A model generated the notes under the pieces. It was given only the letters and a program-made list of their open reading frames with translations, was not told where the DNA came from and ran no database searches. From Bacteroidaceae bacterium (GTDB taxonomy: Bacteria; Bacteroidota; Bacteroidia; Bacteroidales; Bacteroidaceae): a stretch of 33,742 bases of DNA. A program made the position numbers and the translations under genes. Below, piece by piece: positions 17,301 through 25,488 of the stretch; the first letter of the stretch is position 1, and each line of letters opens with the position of its first letter. The stretch covers positions 1 to 33,742 of the forward strand of contig JAGCXU010000093.1 in the NCBI GenBank assembly GCA_017961145.1, in the 5' to 3' direction.

Positions 17301-19990
17301 ATGGTATTCTCCAACATTTGATATACAAAGGCAATTTCGTCAGCAAGTGCTTCATCATTCAGATCGAGGTTCTCCATGATGTAGGAATAACTACCATTAG
17401 GATAGTCAGCACTCGGATTTAACTTCTCCTCCAGATAAGCCTTAAGGAAGTCGGCCCATTCGCCTTCGGGTTCATTTTCTGTGAAATAGTTGGTAGCCTC
17501 CTCACAGGCTTTCTCGTATTTAGCATAGTTGGCAGCAGATGTCTTGATGCCTTCCTTCTGTTCTAAAGCAGCCTTATAGGCTTCAAGGAACTCTTCGAGA
17601 GTTTCGATGTTGCGCCACGACTCAATTTCTTGAGCATACTCTTCTACCAGTTTCTGGTAAGCAACTATATCCTCGAGGAACTCTTGTTCGTTGGCAATGA
17701 TGTTGTTGATAAAGTCATCAATTGTCTCATCGTTGATACATTCAAAGTCCCCGCTGTTGGTCTGATAGATAACGCCCTCGTCGCCATAAGGCACAGGATA
17801 TGCTTGTTCGTCGAGAACCTGATGCCAAACAACATCGATGAATGTCTCTTCATTCAACTTCCAGGCAATTTCACCGCTGTAAAGTTCATCAGGATTAGTT
17901 TCTGTAGCCGTCAAGGTAACAGTACTTGCAGAGCCGTTGAGGATATCGCCGATATAGAAACTATTGGGGAGAGAAGACTTAGTGCTCTTGACAGCTCCGA
18001 AGAACTGACCCCAAATGGCAGACTCAACCTTACCGATGGACAGACAGTTCTTGATGGTTACGACACCGCCGTTGCTATAGCCGACGAATCCGCCGAAGGT
18101 GCAACCACCAGGAGCGGAATTGAGGTTGAGAACCTTGCCATCAAACAGACAGTTGGTGATGTCGGCTACGGTATTGCCATTGTTGTTCACATAGCCTATG
18201 ATGCCACCATAGTTACCATTATTGCCCGCATCGTTGCCGTCAAGTGTTCCAGAGTAAGTACAATTCTCGATGGTGGTTTTATATGAGGTAGTAAGAACAC
18301 CACCAAGGATGCCGCCCTGTCTGCCGCCTGCAATTGAGTTGTTGATGTTCACGAAACTGTGGATGTTGCGGATTGTGGGACGTTCATCGCGAGCGTAGGC
18401 AGCAACGCCGCCTGCATACTGGTAGTTAACGTTGTATGTTCCGTAAACGTCAAAGTTCTCGATGAGACAGTCAGTGGAAATGACGCCGAACACTCCGAAG
18501 TAGTTCTGTTTTGCGGTTGCATTGAGGTTCTTGATGGTGTGGCCTTGGCCGTCGAAGTGACCTTTGTAACCTGCACTGGCAACACCTCTGGTAGCGCCCC
18601 AGTCACCGATAGGTGTCCAGGCAATCTCTGTTTCCTCTGGGTCTGCGTCTTCCGGCATGAGGTCTGCGAAGTCGATGTCGGCAGTCAAAATAGCATTAGC
18701 ATTGAGTTCGCCAGTATTTACTTTCTGCTCGAACCATACCAATTGCTTTGCTGAGGCAATCTCGTAGAAGCCGTCAGCATTGGGAGTCATGTAGTCTGCA
18801 TCGAAGAGACCGCAATAGTCGCAGAAGCCGTCTACAATGTTGTGGTCATCCTGCGTGATGCCTGTGTCTTCGTTCGAGAAGGTGGAACCTTCGTAAACGT
18901 CGCCATTGCAATGCAGACGCCCGTTCATGTACACCTGTGCATGTGTGGCATCGAAGAGAACAGGGGCTTGGTCTGCGCCCAATGTCTGATACCAACCGAT
19001 GACGGATTGGTCGCCGTTGAGCTTGTAGCAAACCTCACCTGTGGGAAGCAAGTCTGCATTGAAGCAGAAAGCTGTTGTCAGGTTGGGACTGCCACCGTCT
19101 TTGCCTGCACCCGTAGCACTACCTTCCAGCCAGCAGTTTCCTGTCATCTTGTTGGCATCGTGAGTTCTCAGGCGACCTACGATAGCGCCCCCATATGTTG
19201 GTGTGCCATCGGTTTCATTATAAACGACTTTGCCCATATTGAGGCAGTTCTGCACATATGAGGCTGTGTTGTTGCAATAGCCAGCTACACCACCTGCTGC
19301 ACAACCGGCATCGTCGAAGTTGATGGTACCGTAGTTGGCACAGAATGAAACGCTGTCACTGCCAAGATAAGCCACAATGCCAGCAAAGTTATCGGCGCTG
19401 CCTACTGCCACATCCATTGTTCCATCAAAGGTACAGCCACTAATGGTGTTGCCTCCACGAGCTGAACCCACAACGCCTCCTACATGATGTACGCCTGCTT
19501 CAGGAACCACGACTGTCAGCGAAGAGTGTATATTTACAATGGTGCTGTTCGCAGGATAACCTACGACGCCAGAACCTGTTCCAGCAATAGCGGTAAGTGT
19601 TCCAGCAATGCTGAAGTTCTTGATGGTTGCTCCTGTCGCATATCCGAAGAGGCCGCCACCGTCAGCTTCGCTTGTTGCGTTGAAGCCGGTAATGGTGTGT
19701 CCTTGTCCGTCGAAAGTACCTGTGTAGATGCCACTACTTTGTCCGATAGGTGTCCAAGGTGTCTCTTCGGTAATTACCTCAGCGAGGTTGATGTCGGCAA
19801 CAAGCACGGCATTGGCTCCGAGTTCACCGCCATTTACCAAATCGGCGAATGCCATGAAGTCTGCAGCACTGCCAATTTCGTAGTAGGTGGTGCCGTCGAT
19901 CTCCGTGGTGGACAGGTCTTGCGCCCATACCTGCATTCCTGTCATGCCCAACAAGGCAGTCAGGAGAAATGTGTAGAATGTTTGTTTCAT
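14312..19990 (-). CDS. Giant secreted GLUG-repeat protein
   Basis: A 1892-residue protein with a signal peptide (cleavage near AQ24). Four repeat arrays are visible at about residues 30-365, 405-745, 1250-1560 and 1570-1840. Each opens with a 'YxIxSAxDLxxF...ANAxLxADIDxxxx...WTPIG...FDGQGHxIxxxN' segment and continues as short Gly-rich repeats ('GGxxGYxxxxxxIxNC'), the GLUG type expected to form a beta-solenoid. Arrays 1 and 3 both close with 'CYKLNGDQ..I.WYQT', a sign of internal duplication. Between arrays 2 and 3 lie a helical stretch (750-880, Glu-rich), a jelly-roll-like segment from about 909 ('LLANSDFAEGFEGWTT') and another helical stretch (1097-1240). A 'CDYCG' motif near 390 links arrays 1 and 2. 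The C-terminus carries the 'IYNLAGQRLSK...KGINIVNGKK' tail. No catalytic motif is seen; GLUG proteins are usually surface or adhesin-like. Function unknown. Confidence 0.9.
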   Translation of the reverse strand: MKQTFYTFLLTALLGMTGMQVWAQDLSTTEIDGTTYYEIGSAADFMAFADLVNGGELGANAVLVADINLAEVITEETPWTPIGQSSGIYTGTFDGQGHTITGFNATSEADGGGLFGYATGATIKNFSIAGTLTAIAGTGSGVVGYPANSTIVNIHSSLTVVVPEAGVHHVGGVVGSARGGNTISGCTFDGTMDVAVGSADNFAGIVAYLGSDSVSFCANYGTINFDDAGCAAGGVAGYCNNTASYVQNCLNMGKVVYNETDGTPTYGGAIVGRLRTHDANKMTGNCWLEGSATGAGKDGGSPNLTTAFCFNADLLPTGEVCYKLNGDQSVIGWYQTLGADQAPVLFDATHAQVYMNGRLHCNGDVYEGSTFSNEDTGITQDDHNIVDGFCDYCGLFDADYMTPNADGFYEIASAKQLVWFEQKVNTGELNANAILTADIDFADLMPEDADPEETEIAWTPIGDWGATRGVASAGYKGHFDGQGHTIKNLNATAKQNYFGVFGVISTDCLIENFDVYGTYNVNYQYAGGVAAYARDERPTIRNIHSFVNINNSIAGGRQGGILGGVLTTSYKTTIENCTYSGTLDGNDAGNNGNYGGIIGYVNNNGNTVADITNCLFDGKVLNLNSAPGGCTFGGFVGYSNGGVVTIKNCLSIGKVESAIWGQFFGAVKSTKSSLPNSFYIGDILNGSASTVTLTATETNPDELYSGEIAWKLNEETFIDVVWHQVLDEQAYPVPYGDEGVIYQTNSGDFECINDETIDDFINNIIANEQEFLEDIVAYQKLVEEYAQEIESWRNIETLEEFLEAYKAALEQKEGIKTSAANYAKYEKACEEATNYFTENEPEGEWADFLKAYLEEKLNPSADYPNGSYSYIMENLDLNDEALADEIAFVYQMLENTIAGGITSGTEITRLLANSDFAEGFEGWTTEADGITLSTGGTPEVMPIVRGLGEGTFSVSQTLTDLPNGIYVMTTNALFRAGDDIYSKYHAGQVFMNGTVNYVMTPGEDVLSEEDAEPGVNCLGEGNGDTLYDFEVTGLVPSGMPGCSYAFNAGRYENYCATEVTDGTLTVGVRSLGSFGRDWLPFSDMHIIYLGAADEANEEDKLSEVLEGYAARAQVIVDFEISSDNTDFAQYPNISEELKEQLVEAIAQVGQTEDKMALIATFSDLFNQVYACRKAYISMLDAAYKLYDTLDGLFSVEIISEEVYDEWETEVLDTQNHYEVGDVSTEEALAIAEKLNNANLIKLEQVDGVYQLATADDVTLYSVIVNSIDQNANAVLTADIDMSEVEDFQPIGTSSTPFKGEFDGQNYKVTGFNQESVSDAFGFIGYASGATIKNFSIEGAITYSTGTGVGAIGWATGTAVSNVHSSLDIAVVATAHHVGGVIGHLSENSSASNCSFSGTIHEAGGTHDCIGGIGAYSNNGVSYTNCANYGTIIYNTANAYAGGICGYVNNDSFKGVFNCLNVGTVAMEGGATPSYGGAFVGRLRSHSNSKFENNYMLEGSAPNASGENNITANTVTAEVLASGEICYKLNGDQAEINWYQTIGADEFPVLYDTHKVVYKDADGTYTNEKVHTGTQDDPFVVKSAADLANLLNQLVSGRMNYVVMEDDVDMAGVTDWTPLFNIPDQSNGYPFIDFDGKGHVISNLTSNTDGAYDYCGLFGILCGNVRNLGVENADVTCAGGTGILAGYLGHSTFNQPCYVENVWVTGKVTANGYCGGMFGNVACESHIKNCYANVEVNGSGDLTGGIIGRIRAKVDMTQVYAAGSINRGGGIIGGGFQDATPAGTYKRVGVWNNTANNFGPTRESDELSEIIYYDGTNFADMQSKVVAWDPTVWSCDMEPGSYPVLAAFDPDGIKGVAADNSKQSAEIYNLAGQRLSKLQKGINIVNGKKVLVK

Positions 19991-20590
19991 GTTAGTTGAA
20001 GTTAATAAAAAGTTGTTAGCATATAATAGTTTCGGTTCTCCTCACAGATACCTTATTATTTATGCGCGCAGACATGCACACGCATAATTCGAGTGTAAAA
20101 TTACAGATTAATGGCCAAACTCCATTTCTGGGCTTTGTTAAAGATTGTTAAATATGCGCAGAAATGTTATTTTGGTGTTAAAAGTTTGGGCTTTCGACGA
20201 AGTGTGTTTCAACTGGAGGAACTCCTGTTTTGTCATGAAACTTCGTGTTTTGGGCTTGTTTTCCAGGGCTTGTTTGGAGCCAAATAGTGTCGAGGGCGAA
20301 AAGAACGCAATTTTGGTAGGGTTGTTATGTGTTTGTGAGTCAGAATCTTACAATGTCAAGAAATAAGATTCGACCTGAAAAAGTGGCAAAAAAGGCGTGT
20401 TTACCAGCCCGATGAAACCTGTGAAAAAGGCAAATTTGGCGTGCCAAGTTGGAAAACTTAACGTTTTAAGTTGGCAAACATGGGCTGTGACGTTGGAAGT
20501 TTCCCTGTTTTGAACCACCAAAATAGGCTTGTCGGAAAAATCTTTACATTATTTTGTGCTGAAAAGCAAACTACGTTTTGTAAACATTTT
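19991..20590. other. 600-nt intergenic region with one repeat-like patch
   Basis: No convincing gene was seen; a 73-codon frame at 20145-20366 (plus) has no family features. The region should hold the promoter of the giant GLUG gene on the minus strand: TAATTTTA at 20103-20096 resembles a weak -7 box, but no -33 element is at the right distance. The patch 20440-20480 contains aacttaacgtt and ttggcaaac strings related to the intergenic repeats at 14138 and 30042. Confidence 0.5.
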
Positions 20591-20629
20591 TCCTAAAAAG
20601 TTAGGGCGGACATGAAATCCGCCCCAACT
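20591..20629 (-). terminator. Intrinsic terminator at the end of the EEP operon
   Basis: AGTTAGGGCGGA (20599-20610) and TCCGCCCCAACT (20618-20629) form a 12-bp stem with one mismatch and a 7-nt loop. On the minus strand it is followed by TTTTAGGA. It lies 21 nt after the stop of the last gene, which closes the transcription unit running from 27683. Confidence 0.75.
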
Positions 20630-20650
20630 GACATAAATCTGCCATATTGT

Positions 20651-21436
20651 TTAAGGCAACGTCACTTTCGCCATGACAGGAAAGTGCGTGGAAGGGAATC
20701 GACGCTTGTAGGAGCCTCCAGATTCCGCTGTGTAATAGGCGTTTTGCAGTTGTCCGTATGCTTTGACGGTGACGTTTCTGGAAACAAAGACAAAGTCGTA
20801 TCGCTCGCTGCCATGATTTGCAGCCAGGTCGAAATTGTTCCTTGTTCCGTATTCTGCGCTGACAACGGAAGCCTTGGTGAAGCTGTCGAAGTACTTTCCT
20901 GTGATTCTGGTATACGCAGTTTTCGATGAATCGACTCCCAGATTGCCAACGATGAAGCATGGAAGTCCCTCAGTATTGACCTCTTCGATAGCGGTTCGAA
21001 GGCGAGTCGCAGAGCTGTAAGCGACGGAAACGACTGTAGAGAAGTGGATGTTGAAGACATAGAAAGCCTTTCCTTCCTTCTTCAGTTTCGCCCAAGAACA
21101 AGTGCTGCCTTCAGGCATGTCGCTAACGACTCCGCAAGAGTCGAGCTCAAGTTCTTTGCTGTAAAGGATGTCTCCTGCAGCATTGTGGTAAGTCATGAGT
21201 GTCGAAATCGAACTGAGTTGGGATTCTGTCAGCGACTGTAATCCAAGCACATCAGGCTGCTCATACTTGAACATATTGCAGATGACGTTCTTGCGGTTCG
21301 TCCACTTGTCGCCACCATCTCCATAGAGTGTCTCCTCTTCGGTTGTGGTGACGTAGAAACTGCCTATGTAAAGATCCTGTGCAAAAACACAGAAAGTCAT
21401 CAATGATATGATGAGGAATGATATATTTCTTTTCAT
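20651..21436 (-). CDS. Secreted EEP-fold protein with degenerate active site (probable pseudoenzyme)
   Basis: A 261-residue protein with a signal peptide (cleavage near AQ20). It aligns by eye along its length with the EEP domain of the gene upstream: 'EQPDVLGLQSLTESQL' against 'QQPDLLGVQEALNAQM', 'VFNIHFS' against 'HFNTHLD', 'RYDFVFVSRN' against 'RIDHIFVTKN', and 'STHFPVMAKV' against 'SDHSPVFAKL'. Most catalytic positions have changed: Asn to Tyr28, the metal-binding Glu to Ser68, Asp to Ser133, the GDxN Asp/Asn to Asn165/Gly167, and the Asp of the SDH triad to Thr250. His131, Asp214 and His251 remain. The frame is intact, so this is not ordinary pseudogene decay. It has no GLUG array and no C-terminal tail. 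Its ATG overlaps the stop of the upstream gene (ATGA), indicating translational coupling. A binding role is inferred. Confidence 0.85.
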   Translation of the reverse strand: MKRNISFLIISLMTFCVFAQDLYIGSFYVTTTEEETLYGDGGDKWTNRKNVICNMFKYEQPDVLGLQSLTESQLSSISTLMTYHNAAGDILYSKELELDSCGVVSDMPEGSTCSWAKLKKEGKAFYVFNIHFSTVVSVAYSSATRLRTAIEEVNTEGLPCFIVGNLGVDSSKTAYTRITGKYFDSFTKASVVSAEYGTRNNFDLAANHGSERYDFVFVSRNVTVKAYGQLQNAYYTAESGGSYKRRFPSTHFPVMAKVTLP

Positions 21437-24069
21437 TTTATGATGTATTTCTTACCGTTAATAATGTTGACACCCTTTAGTATCTTGTTCAAACGCTGGC
21501 CGGAGAGATTGTAGATGGCATCGTTGGTGTGATCGGCAAGTTGTGAACCTTGAACTTCATAAATGCCTGTAGCGTCGACGATGAGAAGCGTAATCTCCTC
21601 TGGTTGCTCGCTGTTTGCCGTCAGATGGGCTTCGAAAGCATTCATCACAATATCGTCTGTTGTGTATCGGAATGCACCATTGTTAAAGACATAACCGCTG
21701 GAAACAGTCAACTTGTCGAGTGTTCCCGTAAGCAGGAAGTTGCCTGCAGAAACGGTTACATCAGTCGGCGGAACAGCAACAGGAGTGTTATATGCCTCCA
21801 GTTCGAATGCCCCACCGAGGATTTGATAGAGTCCTGGAGTATAAGCAGCAAGGGTGGAACAAGGAACAATCGCAAGGACAGAACCTTCGGTCAGCTCAGG
21901 AACAAGTTCATAAAGCTGCATGTTTTCGGTCGATTCAACTGAAAAAGGCAGATATATGGTTCCCCATTTGGCAGTCGATTCGCCGGTATAGCTGGCATAA
22001 TCGGCAGTGAAATTAACTGGTGTCGAGAAGTAATTGACTAAAGCAAGGTTAGCCAAGCGTCCACCTTCGTTGACATAGAAGTCGTAATTTGTGTTGTCGT
22101 TCGAGTTCTTTTGCTTGCCGAGCATTCCCTGAGAAACAATCTTATGCTCAGGATATCCACCGATGATGGGGTAGGAATCTGTTTGTTCTCCCTCATCCAG
22201 GTTCTGAAAGAAGACCATTTCGTCGAAGCTCTTGTCCTTGTTAAGCAGGTAAGTCAACTTGCCACGAACCACATCGTCCGATAACACAGCAGTAGCACCC
22301 GTAGCAGAAGAAGCATCTGTGGCAGAACCAAAAGCGGTCAGGGTTGTTCCGTCTAAGTAGTAAAGATCGGAAGGAAGTGTGGTCATGGCCTTCACTTGTC
22401 TGCCAATGATTTGTCCGCCATTAGTATTGTTGCCAGTAACAGGGCCTACATTTGCGCAGAAAGAAATCTTGAAACCACTATAGTTGACATATCCCAGAAT
22501 GCCACCTATATTTGTTGATGTGCCGTTGGACTTAACTGTTCCGTAGTTGATGCAATACGATATATTGTTGTTCGTCCCGTCAGCATAACCAACGATACCG
22601 CCCACAGTATTGGTTCCAGCATCGGTGAGTTTGCCCGAATACGAGCATCTGCTGACTATGGAGCTGTTAAACATTGAGCCGACAACACCTCCAATGTGTT
22701 GTGTTTCGTTGTTTGCCTTGCTGGCTGTAATGTTAAGTGAGGAATGCACGTCTGTGACAGTCGTATTGTCGGCATAGCCAATGATGCCGTGTTCTGTAGT
22801 TCCCTCTGTGACGGAAAGCGTGCCGCTGAGAGTGAAATTCTTGATTGTGGCACCCGATGTCTTGCCAAACAAACCAGAATACGACTTGCTTGTCCTGATA
22901 GAAATGTTCTTAATGGAGTGACCTTGGCCGTCGAATGTGCCGGTGAAAGGTTTACTTCCTGTTCCTATTGGCAGCCATCCTGTCGTCCCCGACATATCGA
23001 TGTCATCCAGCAGAACAGCTTTGGCAGCAGTGTTCTGGCTGTATCCGCCCATACCATTAACGATGTATGAGAAGGCTCTCAACTCTTCTGCGGATGATAT
23101 CTGGTAAACACCGTTGACAGGCGACGGGATTGTTTCGAGTTCTGACATCTTTATCGAGTTCTTATAGGCAAGTTTCGCAAACACGGGACTATGGTCGGAA
23201 TAAGCTCTCTCGTAATAGGTTGCTGTGCCAGAGGTGGAATAGTAACAAGGATTGAGCACGGCATAGTTATTGATGTTAAAGGCGTTTTTCGTTACAAAAA
23301 TGTGGTCGATACGTCGCATTTGTCCCGAAACTGTGCTATAGCTACCTCCATCGAAGCCAGGACATGTACCATTTGTTATGAACTTCTGCTTTGCTTTTTC
23401 AAAGCAATCGTAGAGAAATCCGGAGTTGTAGAAGAGCTTGTAGGCTTCTCCTGTTTGAACGGCATTATAGTCACCGGAAATAATGACGGGCGTAGATGAA
23501 TATCTGTCTCCCGCAATCTCTTGAATCCTCTGCTTTATCAGATAGAACGATTGTTGCCGGTTTGTCTCGTCAAGGTCAAGATGTGTGTTGAAGTGATAGA
23601 CGACTCTTTTTGCCAATTTGTCATAGAACTTGCCCCAGGTGCAAATACGCTTGTATGTAGTTGCTCCTCCTTTGCTGGGGAAACCGTTCGATGGCTTCCA
23701 TGGCGTATCGCTCAACCAGAAATCACCATGATCGAGAAGTACCATTCGCTCTTTACGATAGAAGATGGCAGAATACTCGCCACCTGTGGTGCCGTTGTCA
23801 CGTCCCACACCGACATAAGCATAGCCGTTCAATCCGTTTGCCATATCGTTCATCTGTGCGTTCAAAGCTTCCTGAACACCAAGCAAGTCTGGCTGTTGGA
23901 AGTTGACGAGGTTGATGAGGTAGGTGCGTCTGGTGTTCCATCCGTTGCCAGCATCAGTGTCACCGTTGTTTTTGTACCGAACGTTATAGGTACATACGCA
24001 CAGGTCCTGAGCATTTGCTGCAAAAAAGGTCAGCAGCACAAAAAGTAGGTGTAACAATCTCTTCTTCAT
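21433..24069 (-). CDS. Secreted endonuclease/exonuclease/phosphatase enzyme fused to a GLUG array
   Basis: An 878-residue protein with signal peptide (cleavage near AQ21). Residues 22-303 are an EEP-family metallo-hydrolase with an apparently complete active site: Asn29 in 'TYNVRY', Glu67 in 'GVQE', His163 in 'FNTHLD', Asp200 and Asn202 in 'SGDYN', Asp255/His256 in 'RIDHIF' and Asp292/His293 in 'SDHSPVF'. EEP enzymes cleave phosphodiesters or phosphomonoesters in nucleic acids, lipids or inositides; which one cannot be told here. Residues about 310-640 are a GLUG array like those of the giant protein at 14312-19990 ('WLPIGTGSKPFTGTFDGQGH', 'SGATIKNFTLSGTL'). A beta-rich domain follows at about 690-840. 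The end is the 'IYNLSGQRLNK...KGVNIINGKK' tail. It lies 26 nt after rnhB and its stop overlaps the next start. Confidence 0.9.
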   Translation of the reverse strand: MKKRLLHLLFVLLTFFAANAQDLCVCTYNVRYKNNGDTDAGNGWNTRRTYLINLVNFQQPDLLGVQEALNAQMNDMANGLNGYAYVGVGRDNGTTGGEYSAIFYRKERMVLLDHGDFWLSDTPWKPSNGFPSKGGATTYKRICTWGKFYDKLAKRVVYHFNTHLDLDETNRQQSFYLIKQRIQEIAGDRYSSTPVIISGDYNAVQTGEAYKLFYNSGFLYDCFEKAKQKFITNGTCPGFDGGSYSTVSGQMRRIDHIFVTKNAFNINNYAVLNPCYYSTSGTATYYERAYSDHSPVFAKLAYKNSIKMSELETIPSPVNGVYQISSAEELRAFSYIVNGMGGYSQNTAAKAVLLDDIDMSGTTGWLPIGTGSKPFTGTFDGQGHSIKNISIRTSKSYSGLFGKTSGATIKNFTLSGTLSVTEGTTEHGIIGYADNTTVTDVHSSLNITASKANNETQHIGGVVGSMFNSSIVSRCSYSGKLTDAGTNTVGGIVGYADGTNNNISYCINYGTVKSNGTSTNIGGILGYVNYSGFKISFCANVGPVTGNNTNGGQIIGRQVKAMTTLPSDLYYLDGTTLTAFGSATDASSATGATAVLSDDVVRGKLTYLLNKDKSFDEMVFFQNLDEGEQTDSYPIIGGYPEHKIVSQGMLGKQKNSNDNTNYDFYVNEGGRLANLALVNYFSTPVNFTADYASYTGESTAKWGTIYLPFSVESTENMQLYELVPELTEGSVLAIVPCSTLAAYTPGLYQILGGAFELEAYNTPVAVPPTDVTVSAGNFLLTGTLDKLTVSSGYVFNNGAFRYTTDDIVMNAFEAHLTANSEQPEEITLLIVDATGIYEVQGSQLADHTNDAIYNLSGQRLNKILKGVNIINGKKYIIK

Positions 24070-24095
24070 TATGTTTGAGGTTAAAATAGTTGTTG

Positions 24096-24701
24096 TTATT
24101 CGAAGTCAAATTCCAATTGCGTTGAGCCAAGCAGGTTGAAGGTTAGGCGGTGATAAGGAGATGTGCCATTTTCGCGAATTGCCTGACGATGAGCAGGTGT
24201 AGGATAGCCTTTATTACTATCCCAATGGTAGGCAGGAAACTCTTTGTGCAGTCGGAACATGTAGTCATCTCTATAAGTTTTTGCCAGAATGCTTGCTGCT
24301 GCAATACTCATGTACTTGCCATCTCCCTTGACGATTGTGGTATAGGGCAGATTACCATATGGAGAGAAGCGGTTGCCGTCGACGATGACTTCCTCTGGCC
24401 GAACCTTGAGACCATCAAGGGCACGATGCATGGCGAGGATGCTTGCACGAAGGATGTTGATACGATCTATCTCTTCATTGTTCAAGTAGCCTACTGCCCA
24501 AGCTAGTGCTTCACGCTCTATGACCTCTCGCAGCGCATATCGTTTTCGCTCGCTGAGTTGCTTCGAGTCGTTCAGGAGTTCACTCTTGAAATCAGGTGGC
24601 AAGATGACGGCAGCAGCATAGACCGGTCCTGCGAGACAGCCTCTTCCGGCTTCGTCGCAACCTGCTTCGATGACATCTTTATGGTAGTAGGGCTTCAACA
24701 T
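24096..24701 (-). CDS. rnhB: Ribonuclease HII
   Basis: A 201-residue enzyme that removes ribonucleotides and RNA from RNA/DNA hybrids. The signature '[21 protein letters not shown]' region gives catalytic Asp16 and Glu17; 'VIVDGN' holds the third Asp and '[12 protein letters not shown]' the fourth. '[11 protein letters not shown]' and the C-terminal 'HRLTF' are typical of the family. It starts 6 nt after a glycosyltransferase gene and is followed after 26 nt by a secreted EEP gene, an unusual company for a housekeeping nuclease, probably through operon packing. Confidence 0.97.
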   Translation of the reverse strand: MLKPYYHKDVIEAGCDEAGRGCLAGPVYAAAVILPPDFKSELLNDSKQLSERKRYALREVIEREALAWAVGYLNNEEIDRINILRASILAMHRALDGLKVRPEEVIVDGNRFSPYGNLPYTTIVKGDGKYMSIAAASILAKTYRDDYMFRLHKEFPAYHWDSNKGYPTPAHRQAIRENGTSPYHRLTFNLLGSTQLEFDFE

Positions 24702-24707
24702 GTTGTC

Positions 24708-25487
24708 TTATCTCTTGATGATGGCTCTAATGATGAACCAGAAATGTCGAATGATAGTTGTAGGCCAACCATAGTAGTGTGCCATGATGTGTAGCCGTTC
24801 TATGAGAGAAGCACGGTGGTTGCGTGTCGTGAGGCCTTCGTTCAGATAGTCTGTAAGCACAATCTGTGTGTTGACAATCTTGAGGCGACGACGCTTCGCA
24901 CGTTGGACGAGACGAATACACCAATCGAAGTCCGCAGAATAACGATAGTTAAGGTCGTAGAGTTCCTGTTTTGCGAGGTCTGTCCTGACATAGAATGATT
25001 GGTGACAGACAAGCATACCATTGCGGAAGCTTTCAGGCGTAAGTTTCTCTGGGGGTGTGAGTCGTCGTCGACGGAGGAACTTCCCTTCGCCATCAACCAA
25101 GTGCGTGTCGCCATAAAGAATGGCAGGATGGCTGTGACCTCCTTTTCTCCATTGTGTCAGGTTTGAAACAGAAGAGATAGTGTCGGTGCTGTGCAGGCAG
25201 TCGCCAGCATTAAGGAATACGATATAGTCGCCTGTCGCATTCAGTAAAGCCTTGTTCATCGCGTCATATAGTCCATTGTCAGGTTCACAGATGAGGCGTA
25301 TGTTGTGGCGCGCTTGGTTCTCCTCTACATAGCGTTGCACAAGGGAAAGAGTGTGATCCTTTGAACATCCGTCAATGATAAGATGCTCAATGCGAGCATA
25401 ATCCTGCGAAGCGACACTTCTTAAAGTGCGCTCAAGAGTTGTTTCTGCATTGTATGTGACGGTTGCTATGGTAATGAGAGGCTTCAT
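24708..25487 (-). CDS. Family 2 glycosyltransferase
   Basis: A 259-residue GT-A fold enzyme that transfers a sugar from a nucleotide donor. It begins with 'PLITIATVTYNAETTLERTLRSV', has 'EHLIIDGCSKDHT', then 'EPDNGLYDAMNKAL' and the metal-binding 'FLNAGD', and further on 'YSADFDWCIRL' for acceptor binding. This is the pattern of WcaA-like cytoplasmic transferases that build LPS or capsule. No transmembrane segment is evident except a weakly hydrophobic end ('FWFIIRAIIKR'). I chose ATG 25487, one nt after the stop of the preceding gene; the frame is open upstream but lacks family sequence. Acceptor and donor are unknown. Confidence 0.92.
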   Translation of the reverse strand: MKPLITIATVTYNAETTLERTLRSVASQDYARIEHLIIDGCSKDHTLSLVQRYVEENQARHNIRLICEPDNGLYDAMNKALLNATGDYIVFLNAGDCLHSTDTISSVSNLTQWRKGGHSHPAILYGDTHLVDGEGKFLRRRRLTPPEKLTPESFRNGMLVCHQSFYVRTDLAKQELYDLNYRYSADFDWCIRLVQRAKRRRLKIVNTQIVLTDYLNEGLTTRNHRASLIERLHIMAHYYGWPTTIIRHFWFIIRAIIKR

Positions 25488-25488
25488 G

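Noticed and set aside
14312-19990. Possible CRISPR or DNA tandem repeat in the giant gene
   Set aside because: The repeats are at protein level (Gly-rich GLUG units) with diverged codons; no exact DNA repeats with regular spacers were seen.
20145-20366. 73-codon frame in the intergenic region
   Set aside because: No family features, no convincing signal for translation, and the region has low coding character.
20651-21436. Frameshifted or decayed pseudogene of the EEP enzyme
   Set aside because: The frame is intact with signal peptide and framework residues kept; only the catalytic positions are changed, so a maintained pseudoenzyme is more likely.
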